10,503 nt of DNA from DATMXT01 sp035560415 (GCA_035560415.1 DATMZG010000012.1:1-10503), one strand, 5' to 3'; numbered from the stretch's first letter, positions 1-5,697 are shown. Notes: generated by a model not told the origin, from the sequence alone. Numbers and translations are program-made.

Positions 1-835
1 CCGCCTCCCCGCCGTACCTGAGCTTCAGAATGCACTCGCCCGGGCGCAGCTTGGTGAGGGGGGCGCCCTCGGCCAGCAGCTCGTCGATTTTGGCGGCGCC
101 CGAGGTCATTGCGAGAAACCCCTTTGTCACGGGCTCTCTCGGGTTTGCGAAGACCGAAAAAACTTCCCCCTCCTCCACGACCGCGCCGTTTTCAAGGACG
201 GCGACCCGGTCGCAGATCTCCTTGATGACCGGCATCTCGTGGGTGATGAGCACGACGGTGAGGCCGAGCTTCCGGCTCAGCTCCCTGATGAGCCGCAGGA
301 TGGAGCGGGTGGTCATCGGGTCGAGGGCGCTGGTCGCCTCGTCGCAGAGCAGCACCTTGGGGTTTCCGGCAAGGGCCCTCGCAATGGCCACCCGCTGTTT
401 TTGCCCGCCCGACAGCTCCGACGGATAGGCCCCCTCCCTGCCCGAGAGGCCGACCTGTTCGAGCAGCTCCCGCACGCGCACACTCTGCGCCTCTTTGGAC
501 AGCCGCATGCCCCGCAGCGGGAAAGCCACGTTCTCGTAGACCGTCCGGGAGGCAAAGAGGTTGAACTGCTGAAAAATCATTCCGATTTCGCGCCGGTGCC
601 GGCGGATTTCGGCGGGCGGGAGCGCCGTCAGCTCAACGCCGTCCAAAAACACCCGGCCACAGTCGGGGCGCTCAAGCAGGTTGATGCAGCGCACAAGCGT
701 CGACTTGCCGGCCCCCGAATAGCCGATGACCCCGTAGATTTCCCCGTCACCCACTGTGAGGCTGACGTCCTTTACAGCTTCCACGTCGCAGCCCGCGGCG
801 GGGAAGGTCTTGCAGATGTGCTCCAGGCGTATCAT
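1..835 (-). CDS. metN: MetN-type methionine/amino-acid ABC importer ATPase (3' end outside window)
   Basis: This is the ATP-hydrolysing subunit of an ABC importer of the methionine (MetNIQ) type. It would sit at the inner face of the membrane, pairing with a MetI permease and a MetQ lipoprotein that presumably lie beyond base 1. Visible motifs are Walker A GYSGAGKST (residues 38-46), Q-loop FQQFNLF (88-94), signature LSGGQKQR (141-148), Walker B VLLCDEATSALD (161-172) and the switch histidine in ITHE (197-200). About 278 codons are present; MetN proteins usually have about 340, so most of the C-terminal NIL/ACT-like regulatory domain is missing. The ATG at 835 follows GAGGAG with a 6-base gap. 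Transcription has to pass the attenuator at 874-1010. The substrate could be methionine or another sulfur compound; the Cys codons in the leader point to sulfur supply. Confidence 0.9.
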   Translation of the reverse strand, partial: MIRLEHICKTFPAAGCDVEAVKDVSLTVGDGEIYGVIGYSGAGKSTLVRCINLLERPDCGRVFLDGVELTALPPAEIRRHRREIGMIFQQFNLFASRTVYENVAFPLRGMRLSKEAQSVRVRELLEQVGLSGREGAYPSELSGGQKQRVAIARALAGNPKVLLCDEATSALDPMTTRSILRLIRELSRKLGLTVVLITHEMPVIKEICDRVAVLENGAVVEEGEVFSVFANPREPVTKGFLAMTSGAAKIDELLAEGAPLTKLRPGECILKLRYGGEA

Positions 836-873
836 GGCGCGCTCCTCTACTGCGTAATCCTGGGTTTGGGCAT

Positions 874-909
874 AAAAATGCCCGGGACGTCAAAGCAGTC
901 TCCCGGGCA
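874..909 (-). terminator. Rho-independent terminator in the metN leader (attenuator)
   Basis: TGCCCGGGA (minus strand 909-901) pairs with TCCCGGGCA (887-879) around a 13-base loop, followed directly by TTTTT (878-874). It sits 39 bases before the metN start, so it would stop metN transcription when formed. Its 5' arm is the competing partner of bases 1008-998, which makes a terminator/antiterminator switch. Confidence 0.85.
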
Positions 910-944
910 CTGTGCGTGTTCGTTTGTTGTCGCCGGCGGCCGAC

Positions 945-1052
945 TCAGCCGAGGGGGTGGCCCATGGCGGCACGACAAGAACTCCCGCACAGACGGTGTG
1001 CCCGGGAGTTTAGCATTCGTGTAAAGCGGATTGAATTGTCACTTGCAGGCAT
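945..1052 (-). CDS. 35-aa leader peptide with two Cys codons, upstream of metN
   Basis: This short reading frame sits in the metN 5' leader. The ATG at 1052 is preceded by AAGGAGG (1070-1064) with an 11-base gap, and the TGA is at 947-945. The peptide has an Arg/His/Cys-rich core, RAHRLCGSSCRAAMGHPLG at its C-terminus, with Cys codons 22 (989-987) and 26 (977-975). The frame spans both arms of the first attenuator hairpin, so a ribosome moving or stalling here would control which RNA pairings form. A leader peptide with Cys codons ahead of sulfur-amino-acid transport genes fits translation-coupled attenuation. I have a vague memory of similar Arg-His-Leu-Cys leader peptides before sulfur genes in other bacteria but cannot confirm it. 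The role is cis-regulatory; the peptide itself probably has no separate function. Confidence 0.7.
   Translation of the reverse strand: MPASDNSIRFTRMLNSRAHRLCGSSCRAAMGHPLG
980..1010 (-). promoter_or_regulatory. Attenuator hairpin 1 (anti-antiterminator)
   Basis: In the metN leader RNA, AACTCCC plus GCACA pairs with TGTGC plus GGGAGTT around a CCGTC loop. The 5' arm (1008-998, CTCCCGGGCAC) is also an exact 11-base complement of the terminator's 5' arm (910-900). Forming this hairpin therefore frees the terminator. It lies wholly inside leader codons 15-25. Confidence 0.75.
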
Positions 1053-1098
1053 GGGTTGTCGCGCCTCCTTTCGCCCCGCGCTTGGCGGGTTTTGATAG

Positions 1099-1128
1099 AT
1101 TCTACTGTGCCGGGCACATTTTTGTCAA
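1099..1128 (-). promoter_or_regulatory. metN promoter with a palindrome in the spacer
   Basis: The -35 box TTGACA (1128-1123) and the -10 box TAGAAT (1104-1099) are separated by 18 bases, close to the housekeeping sigma consensus. Transcription would start near 1092 and run through the leader peptide and attenuator. The spacer contains the perfect odd palindrome TGTGCC-G-GGCACA (1106-1118), a plausible repressor operator. Confidence 0.8.
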
Positions 1129-1223
1129 TAGCGGAACGCTATTTTTGTAAATAATCCACAAAACCCCCGCAGGGGCCGACGGCTTTTCAGGGCCCTTTTC
1201 AGCCTCGCGGCAAGTTTTGACAA

Positions 1224-1249
1224 TAAAAAAAGACGGCGCCAAAGCCGCC
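1224..1249 (-). terminator. Terminator after sigI
   Basis: On the minus strand, GGCGGC, a six-base TTTGGC loop and GCCGTC form a GC-rich stem with one G-U pair, followed by a run of seven T. It lies about 60 bases beyond the sigI stop and closes the secreted protein-rsgI-sigI unit. Bases 1129-1223 between it and the metN promoter hold nothing I can name. Confidence 0.75.
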
Positions 1250-1308
1250 GCAGCAGGGGGTGATTTTTGACAGATTCTCCGGCGCAGGGCTGTCCGCTCC
1301 CGCCGCAG

Positions 1309-2019
1309 TCAGGGTGTCTCGGGGAATTTCAGGTATTCGGACAGGGCGGGGAAGTCCCCCGCAAGAATTTCCGTAGAGGCGATGATGTATTTGCGGTGCC
1401 GCTCAAGGATTTTCCGGTCGACGCCGGCGCCCTCGCAGACAGCCTTGATGGGGAGGGTTTTAGAGCCCTGCATTTCGGCGAGCAGGGCCGGAGCGTCAAG
1501 AAGAAATTGTATTGCGGCGGTGCAGCTTTTCTTTGTCTTGGCGGCCTTCGGCGAGCAGGACGTGAGCTCAAGAAAAGAGAATCCGTAGGCGGATAAAATG
1601 GCGCCGACCCCCGCAATTTCATATTTGACAGGGGAGTCCTCCAAGACGGTCGTCTTGGATACGACGGCCTCCTGCAGCGCGACATCGGGGGCCTCGGCGT
1701 CAATTTCCCCTTCGAAAACCGAAGGGCTCACGCTCACTTCCTCCGAGCGGCGGCCTTCAGAGCGCATAAAATCCGTCAGCCGACGGCGCATGACCAGCTC
1801 GGCAAACGGAAGAAAGGAGCCTTTATCTGCCTGATACTGCGAAATGGCCTCCGAGAAGGCCATGAGCGCAACCGACCAGGCGTCGTCGCTGCAGGTGACA
1901 TATCTGTGCGTACATTTTGAAGCGCACCGCAATATGAACTGCCTGTTCTGTGCAATCAAGTCGTCGGCCGCCTGCCTGTCCTGCGCGGCGCGAACGGCTT
2001 CCTCATCGGTTTTCTGCAT
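1309..2019 (-). CDS. sigI: RNA polymerase sigma factor SigI
   Basis: This is an alternative sigma factor of the SigI group, which directs RNA polymerase to a special promoter class and is held inactive by a membrane-bound RsgI anti-sigma factor. The protein has 236 residues, within the usual range. The region-2-like N-terminal half (about 20-90) contains SDDAWSVALMAFSEAISQY and SFLPFAELVMRRRLTDFMR, the characteristic SigI core. The C-terminal DNA-binding part (about 187-232) contains the GVDRKILERHRKYIIA signature and GDFPALSEYL. The ATG at 2019 has GAGGA nine bases upstream. The 121-base gap after rsgI shows no convincing promoter, so it is probably co-transcribed with rsgI. The order is reversed relative to the usual sigI-rsgI arrangement. 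A linker at 100-160 is less conserved by eye. Confidence 0.92.
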   Translation of the reverse strand: MQKTDEEAVRAAQDRQAADDLIAQNRQFILRCASKCTHRYVTCSDDAWSVALMAFSEAISQYQADKGSFLPFAELVMRRRLTDFMRSEGRRSEEVSVSPSVFEGEIDAEAPDVALQEAVVSKTTVLEDSPVKYEIAGVGAILSAYGFSFLELTSCSPKAAKTKKSCTAAIQFLLDAPALLAEMQGSKTLPIKAVCEGAGVDRKILERHRKYIIASTEILAGDFPALSEYLKFPETP

Positions 2020-2140
2020 ACGGTACCGTCCTCATCGTCGTTGTGCGTATGTCTGCGTGGACTTTTGGATGCGCGCAGCAGGCTTCCGCCTTTGAAAACC
2101 CGCTTTTGCCCTTTATGCTTATGCCTTTATGCGGCGCGTC

Positions 2141-4108
2141 TCAGCTGTGCCACGACCGGGAAGTATCGCGCCCTTGCGAGGCGCCGCTGTTTTGCCATCC
2201 CCACGCGTTGTCACCGCTGCCGCCGCTCTGGCCCCAGCCGCCGCTGCTCTGGTTCCAGCCGCTCTGGCCCCAGCCGCCGCTCTGACTGTCGTCCTGTTCG
2301 GCCTTGACAAGCGGAGTGCCGTTGTCGTCGGCCGCTTTGAGCAGCGCCGCAAGCGCCTGCGCCACCGCATCCTGATATTTGGACAGCTCTTTGGCTTTGC
2401 GCGCGTTTTTCGCCGCCGCCTGCTCGGCCTCCACTGCGTCCTCGTACGCGTCGATATAAGTTTTCAGCCGCTTTTTGTCGGCGCGGCCAAGGGCCGCAAT
2501 CGCCTTTTCAACCTGTTCGGGCGTCATTGCGGGGACGGCATCGGTCACAGTGCCGCTCTGGCGGGGTTGGTCCCCATTCTTATCATCCGGCTCATTCTCG
2601 TCCTCATCCGTGTCCCTGCCTTTTTCCGTACCCTGAGGAGCTTTATTCGCGCCCTTGCCATCCGTATTCGTGTTTTTGTCATTCGTATTCCCGCCGTAGG
2701 GCCACCCCTGCCCCTGTACCGGCCCGTATGCAGGCCACCAGGGCGTGGTGACCGTGCTCTCCTCGTCTTTTTCCTTGTCTTTTTCCTCGTCCGAATCCTT
2801 ATTCGCGTTTTGGCCGAAAGACCACCCGGGCGTCTGCGCCGCTCCGTAAGCAGGCCACCAAGGCGAAGTGACCGCTTTCTCCTCGTCCTTTTTCTTGCCC
2901 GAATCCTTGTTCTGGCTCTGGCTGAAAGACCATCCCGGCGTCTGCGTTGCGCCGTAACCAGGCCAATCGTTCCCGGCGACCGCTTTCTCCTCGTCTTTTT
3001 CCTTATCGTTATCCTTGTTCTGGTTTTGTCCGTAGGGCCATCCCTGTCCCTGTGTCGCTCCGTATGCAGGCCACCAGGGCGAAGTGACCGCTTTCTCCTC
3101 GTCCTTCTCCTTGTCAGTATCCTTGTCGGTATCCTTGTTCTGGCCCTGGCCGGAGGACCATCCCTGCCCCTGTGTCGCTCCGTAAGCAGGCCACCAGGGG
3201 GCAGTGAGCGTCTGCTCTTCCTGTCCCTTGTCTGCCGGATTTTCCTGCCAACCCGGATAGAACCACGCGTTCGCGCCGGTTTGCGGCTGCCAGAGATTTG
3301 AGGGAGTCTGCCAGCCGAAGCTGCCCTTACCCTCCGATTTGCCGTCCTCGTCGTCGTCTTTTTGCGTGCCCTTCCGACCCTCGCCGTCCCGGTCATTGTC
3401 CTTGTACTTGCCGTACCCGGCCGCCCACATGATGTCGCGGACCGGCACGTCAATCCATTTATCGGGGGTCCCGGTGTCGCCGGTGGTCTCCTGCATCTCT
3501 CCGATGATGGTCAGCTTGCCGGGCGTCGTCCCCATCTGCTCGGCCTCCTCCATCTGGGGGATCGTGGTCGGCACGACTTTGGCCGAGAGATTGCCCTCGT
3601 CGTATTCGAGCGCGTCGAGCTTGTGGGAGAGGCTCTCCGTCTTGCCCTCCGACCGCGAGGTCACGGCCAGGACGACATAGTCCTCTTCCTCCTCGTCCGG
3701 ACTGAGAAAACCTTCGGTTTTGCACTGAGCCAGGGTCATTTCAATGGCGTCGTCGAGCTTCGCGTAGGCGGTGCGGCCCTCTTCAACGGCGCTCACAACG
3801 GTTTTGGCGTCCTCGTTGACGGCGCTTATCGCAAGGACGCGATTGAAGATATTCAGGGTGTATTTGATGGAGGGGTTGACGTCGAGCGTCACATAGGAAT
3901 AGGGCAGGCGGACGGCGGCCGCAGTGCCCCCGCAGAGCAGCGCGACCGCTGCGGCGCATGCGGCGGCCAGCCGGATGACGCCGGCCTGACGGCCCATTTC
4001 AACCGTCTGTCCGACCGCGTATCCGCGCTGTCTGAGCCGGACAAAGGAACCGTCGTCCCTCAGCCCGACCGCGGTATTGCCGCAAATCTCCATGATGACT
4101 GTTTTCAT
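2141..4108 (-). CDS. rsgI: RsgI-type transmembrane anti-sigma factor with large repetitive ectodomain
   Basis: This protein is predicted to bind SigI in the cytoplasm and to control it by an extracellular signal. From the ATG at 4108 (655 aa), residues 1-45 form the RsgI N-terminal sigma-binding domain (MKTVIMEICGNTAVGL, then GSFVRLR). Residues 46-66 are a membrane helix. Residues 67 to about 195 match the RsgI juxtamembrane domain, with YSYVTLDVNPSIKYTLN. Its N78-P79 pair corresponds to the Asn-Pro bond reported to self-cleave in clostridial RsgI. Residues about 300-475 hold five 36-40-residue repeats of PWWPAYGATQ type with charged Asp/Lys/Glu linkers. Residues 534-598 form a helical domain related to the neighbouring secreted protein. 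The tail is Gly/Trp/Gln/Ser-rich with a NAWGW motif. An in-frame GTG at 4117 is an alternative start; neither start has a good ribosome binding site. No carbohydrate-binding domain was recognised. Confidence 0.88.
   Translation of the reverse strand: MKTVIMEICGNTAVGLRDDGSFVRLRQRGYAVGQTVEMGRQAGVIRLAAACAAAVALLCGGTAAAVRLPYSYVTLDVNPSIKYTLNIFNRVLAISAVNEDAKTVVSAVEEGRTAYAKLDDAIEMTLAQCKTEGFLSPDEEEEDYVVLAVTSRSEGKTESLSHKLDALEYDEGNLSAKVVPTTIPQMEEAEQMGTTPGKLTIIGEMQETTGDTGTPDKWIDVPVRDIMWAAGYGKYKDNDRDGEGRKGTQKDDDEDGKSEGKGSFGWQTPSNLWQPQTGANAWFYPGWQENPADKGQEEQTLTAPWWPAYGATQGQGWSSGQGQNKDTDKDTDKEKDEEKAVTSPWWPAYGATQGQGWPYGQNQNKDNDKEKDEEKAVAGNDWPGYGATQTPGWSFSQSQNKDSGKKKDEEKAVTSPWWPAYGAAQTPGWSFGQNANKDSDEEKDKEKDEESTVTTPWWPAYGPVQGQGWPYGGNTNDKNTNTDGKGANKAPQGTEKGRDTDEDENEPDDKNGDQPRQSGTVTDAVPAMTPEQVEKAIAALGRADKKRLKTYIDAYEDAVEAEQAAAKNARKAKELSKYQDAVAQALAALLKAADDNGTPLVKAEQDDSQSGGWGQSGWNQSSGGWGQSGGSGDNAWGWQNSGASQGRDTSRSWHS
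2315..2509 (-). other. Helical domain in RsgI shared with the upstream secreted protein
   Basis: Residues 534-598 of RsgI (from the ATG at 4108) include KAIAALGRADKKRLKTYIDA, then YEDAVEA, ELSKYQDAV and ALLKAADDNG. They align without a large gap to the three units of the secreted protein (for example AIDALSDEDKETLEDEIEAY, then EDAVAA, ELSSYRKAV and ELVEAAKEADI). The relation is visible by eye. The RsgI copy is basic where the secreted copies are acidic. Confidence 0.8.
2684..3208 (-). repeat. Five tandem 108-120-bp repeats inside rsgI
   Basis: The reading frame repeats a unit of 36-40 codons five times. Each begins with an aromatic block (PWWPAYG, or NDWPGYG in the third), then ATQ or AAQ, then GQGW or TPGW, a Gln/Asn/Ser stretch and a Lys/Asp/Glu linker ending near EEKAV. 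The second Trp of the block falls at residues 306, 346, 382, 418 and 458, spacings of 40, 36, 36 and 40. At DNA level the same stretch recurs as near-identical segments such as the plus-strand motif GCAGGCCACCA, so the copies are recent or kept alike. Confidence 0.85.
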
Positions 4109-4186
4109 CTCATCCACACCCGTTTTTCAGTGCTCGCCCCATGTGGCAGCTCTTGTGTCTCCCTTTGCATCAATGCGGCCGCCTTC

Positions 4187-4223
4187 GGAGGTTTGAACCG
4201 GCTTTTCACCGGTTCAAACCTCC
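4187..4223 (-). repeat. Perfect 15-bp inverted repeat between secreted-protein gene and rsgI
   Basis: GGAGGTTTGAACCGG (4187-4201) and CCGGTTCAAACCTCC (4209-4223) are perfectly complementary around a 7-base loop. On the coding (minus) strand no T-run follows, so it is not a standard terminator. It sits in the 170-base gap downstream of the secreted-protein gene and could be an mRNA stabiliser, a processing site or a partial transcription block. Any of these could set a high secreted-protein to RsgI ratio. Confidence 0.8.
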
Positions 4224-4287
4224 GGGCGACTAAAACTCCGCCGGGTATTTTAAAGGGGGCCCGAAGCGGAGGAATACGTGCGTTGTC

Positions 4288-5391
4288 TCAGCTCTTCATC
4301 AATTCAAGGTCGATGTCGGCCTCTTTTGCCGCTTCAAGCAGCGCAGTCAAGGCGTTCATGATCGCCGTGTAGTAATCGGTGAGCTCGTCGTCCTCGTCGG
4401 CGTCCTCCACAGCCTCTCTGGCTGCGGCGATGGCCTCTTCAAAGTCCTCAATCTCATCCTCTAAAGTCTCTTTGTCCTCATCGTCCAGTTCGTCAAGGGC
4501 CTTCTCGACCGCCTCGGCAAAACTTGCGCCGATCCAGTCTCCGAGCCCGAGGTCTTTTTTGGTGGAGGATTTCTTGCTCCAGAGGTCTATGTCGGCCTCT
4601 TTTGCCGCTTCAACCAGCTCTTTTGCGGCCTTCTCGACCGCTTTGCGGTAAGAGGAGAGCTCATTATTTTTCTCGGCTTCTTCTCTGGCCTCGTTGGCTG
4701 CGGCGACGGCATCCTCGTAGGCCTCAATCTCGTCTTCTAAAGTCTCTTTGTCCTCATCGCTGAGGGCGTCAATGGCGGCCTCGACCGGGTCTGTGTAATT
4801 TTTGCCGTTCCAGCCGCAATAAAACGGACTGCTTTTGGAGCCGGGGCCCCACATGGCGGAGTAGAGGTCGATGTCGGCGTCGCCCGCGGCCTCAAACAAA
4901 TCGCTGAGGGCTGTCATAATCGCCAGGTAGTATTCGGGGAGGGCTTCAAGCTTTTCTTTGGCCTCTTCCTTGGCCTCTTTTTCTTCGGCCACGGCCTCTT
5001 CGTAGGCCTCGATCTCGTCTTCCAAAGTCTCCTTGTCCTCATCGCTGAGGGCCTCAATGGCTTCGCCGAGGTCAAAATTTGTCAGGCACTTAAAGCTCCA
5101 TGAATTCGCGTAGTTGAACTGACCCCATGCGTTCGAATTAAACTGACCCCATGCGTTCGGATAGGTGAAGCCGCCAAACCCGTACCCGCCGGTTTTTGTG
5201 GTCTTGCCGGAAAAGCCGCCCTTCGACGAGTAGTTCTGGGTGCTCATGGTCTTGGCCTTGCCGGAGGCATTGCGATTTGAGGAATTGCCCTTGCCGCCGA
5301 AGTTTGAACATGCCAGTGCCGGTGTCGCAAGCGAGAAAACCAGCGCCAGCGCCACGGCGATTGACAATACGCCGCCCGCTTTCTTCTTCAT
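4288..5391 (-). CDS. Secreted acidic protein with three helical repeat units
   Basis: I do not recognise a named family. The protein has 367 residues. Residues 1-27 are a signal peptide (MKKKAGG, hydrophobic core, ATPALA), cut before C28; whether it is released or lipid-anchored at C28 is unclear. Residues 28-100 are Gly/Ser/Asn-rich and low complexity, ending in a tandem NAWGQFNS/NAWGQFNY pair. Then come three related units (about 109-176, 202-270, 292-362). Each has AL-D/S-EDKETLEDEIE, an Ala/Glu-rich helix, a Tyr-containing helix and a terminal ADIDL, and looks like a helical bundle or coiled-coil module. The units are strongly acidic. The ATG at 5391 has GAAGGA about 9 bases upstream. It is the first gene of the rsgI-sigI unit. 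An adhesive, scaffold or envelope-layer role is possible but unproven. Confidence 0.8.
   Translation of the reverse strand: MKKKAGGVLSIAVALALVFSLATPALACSNFGGKGNSSNRNASGKAKTMSTQNYSSKGGFSGKTTKTGGYGFGGFTYPNAWGQFNSNAWGQFNYANSWSFKCLTNFDLGEAIEALSDEDKETLEDEIEAYEEAVAEEKEAKEEAKEKLEALPEYYLAIMTALSDLFEAAGDADIDLYSAMWGPGSKSSPFYCGWNGKNYTDPVEAAIDALSDEDKETLEDEIEAYEDAVAAANEAREEAEKNNELSSYRKAVEKAAKELVEAAKEADIDLWSKKSSTKKDLGLGDWIGASFAEAVEKALDELDDEDKETLEDEIEDFEEAIAAAREAVEDADEDDELTDYYTAIMNALTALLEAAKEADIDLELMKS
4306..5067 (-). repeat. Three copies of a ~68-71-residue helical unit
   Basis: Unit 1 spans 5067-4864, unit 2 spans 4788-4582 and unit 3 spans 4518-4306. All contain EDKETLEDEIE and end in ADIDL. The segments between them are different: the first linker is Trp/Gly-rich with two Cys-containing motifs nearby (KCLTNF before unit 1, YCGWNG between units 1 and 2). 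Confidence 0.85.
5110..5157 (-). repeat. 24-bp tandem duplication encoding NAWGQFN twice
   Basis: Two adjacent 8-codon units encode NAWGQFNS and NAWGQFNY (residues 79-94 of the secreted protein). The DNA copies are nearly identical (plus-strand CTGACCCCATGCGTTCG in both). A related NAWGW motif occurs in the RsgI tail. Confidence 0.8.
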
Positions 5392-5443
5392 ACAGTCACT
5401 TCCTTCTCAAAAGTCGAACCGAATCATCGGCCGTCATTAACTG

Positions 5444-5475
5444 TATTCGAGGGAGAGCCCCCCAAAAAATGGGGT
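5444..5475 (-). promoter_or_regulatory. Possible SigI-dependent promoter before the secreted-protein gene
   Basis: ACCCCA (5475-5470) and CGAATA (5449-5444) lie on the minus strand, 20 bases apart, or 18 if the second box is taken as CTCGAA (5451-5446). As I recall, Bacillus SigI promoters have an ACCCCC-like -35 and a CGAA -10. The spacing here may be too long, and CCCC-N6-GGGG also makes a hairpin, so this is tentative. Confidence 0.35.
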
Positions 5476-5544
5476 AGGCGGAAAATTTCTCCGAAAAAAG
5501 CAGATTTTCATTGCCGGCGCAAAGAAAAAGGGAGGTTTTCTTCT

Positions 5545-5575
5545 ATAGTATCGCATATTTCGCAGCTCTTTTCAA
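5545..5575 (-). promoter_or_regulatory. Possible housekeeping promoter of the secreted-protein operon
   Basis: TTGAAA (5575-5570) and TACTAT (5550-5545) lie on the minus strand with a 19-base spacer, slightly long. Transcription would begin near 5538 and give a leader of about 147 bases. That leader includes the small palindrome CGGAGAAATTTTCCG (5493-5479) and the CCCC/GGGG hairpin just after it. The gene-free stretch 5392-5697 thus holds two promoter candidates, these hairpins and the flavodoxin terminator. Confidence 0.45.
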
Positions 5576-5639
5576 CTCGCGCAACAGCTGTACACAATGC
5601 GCAGCCCTCGCAGCGGTTGTCTTTCCCCCGGCTGTCCCT

Positions 5640-5673
5640 AAAAAACAGTGGCGGCCGCTTTAAAACGGCCGCC
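5640..5673 (-). terminator. Terminator of the tetR-FMN-flavodoxin operon
   Basis: On the minus strand, GGCGGCCG pairs perfectly with CGGCCGCC around an 8-base AT-rich loop. It is followed by ACTG and six T. It lies 24 bases beyond the flavodoxin stop. Confidence 0.9.
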
Positions 5674-5697
5674 CTACATAATATGAACGCTTTTGCG

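Noticed and set aside
239..1024. Plus-strand open frame of 261 codons
   Set aside because: It is antisense to metN and its leader; the ATPase motifs are all on the minus strand.
841..1098. SAM riboswitch or T-box in the metN leader
   Set aside because: I looked for the SAM-I core and for the T-box AGGGTGG-ACCGCG element on the minus strand and found neither; the leader is explained by the peptide and the alternative hairpins.
1150..1200. Short CCCC-TGC-GGGG-TTTT hairpin between the sigI terminator and the metN promoter
   Set aside because: Only four base pairs with a three-base loop; too weak to call, and the nearby 1224-1249 terminator already ends sigI.
2684..3208. CRISPR-like regular repeats
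   Set aside because: The periodic DNA is in frame, coding and imperfect, with a unit of 108-120 bp; it is a protein repeat.
2129..3301. Long plus-strand open frame of 390 codons (Arg/Pro/Leu-rich)
   Set aside because: It is antisense to the repetitive part of rsgI; the minus-strand protein has clear RsgI domains, and the open frame is a by-product of GC-rich repeats.
4187..4223. tRNA T-arm-like GGTTCAAA-CC
   Set aside because: The sequence is part of a perfect 15-bp hairpin and no other tRNA arm or acceptor stem can be drawn around it.
3362..4372. Plus-strand open frame of 336 codons
   Set aside because: It is antisense to the RsgI N-terminal region and the end of the secreted-protein gene, and has no recognisable domain.
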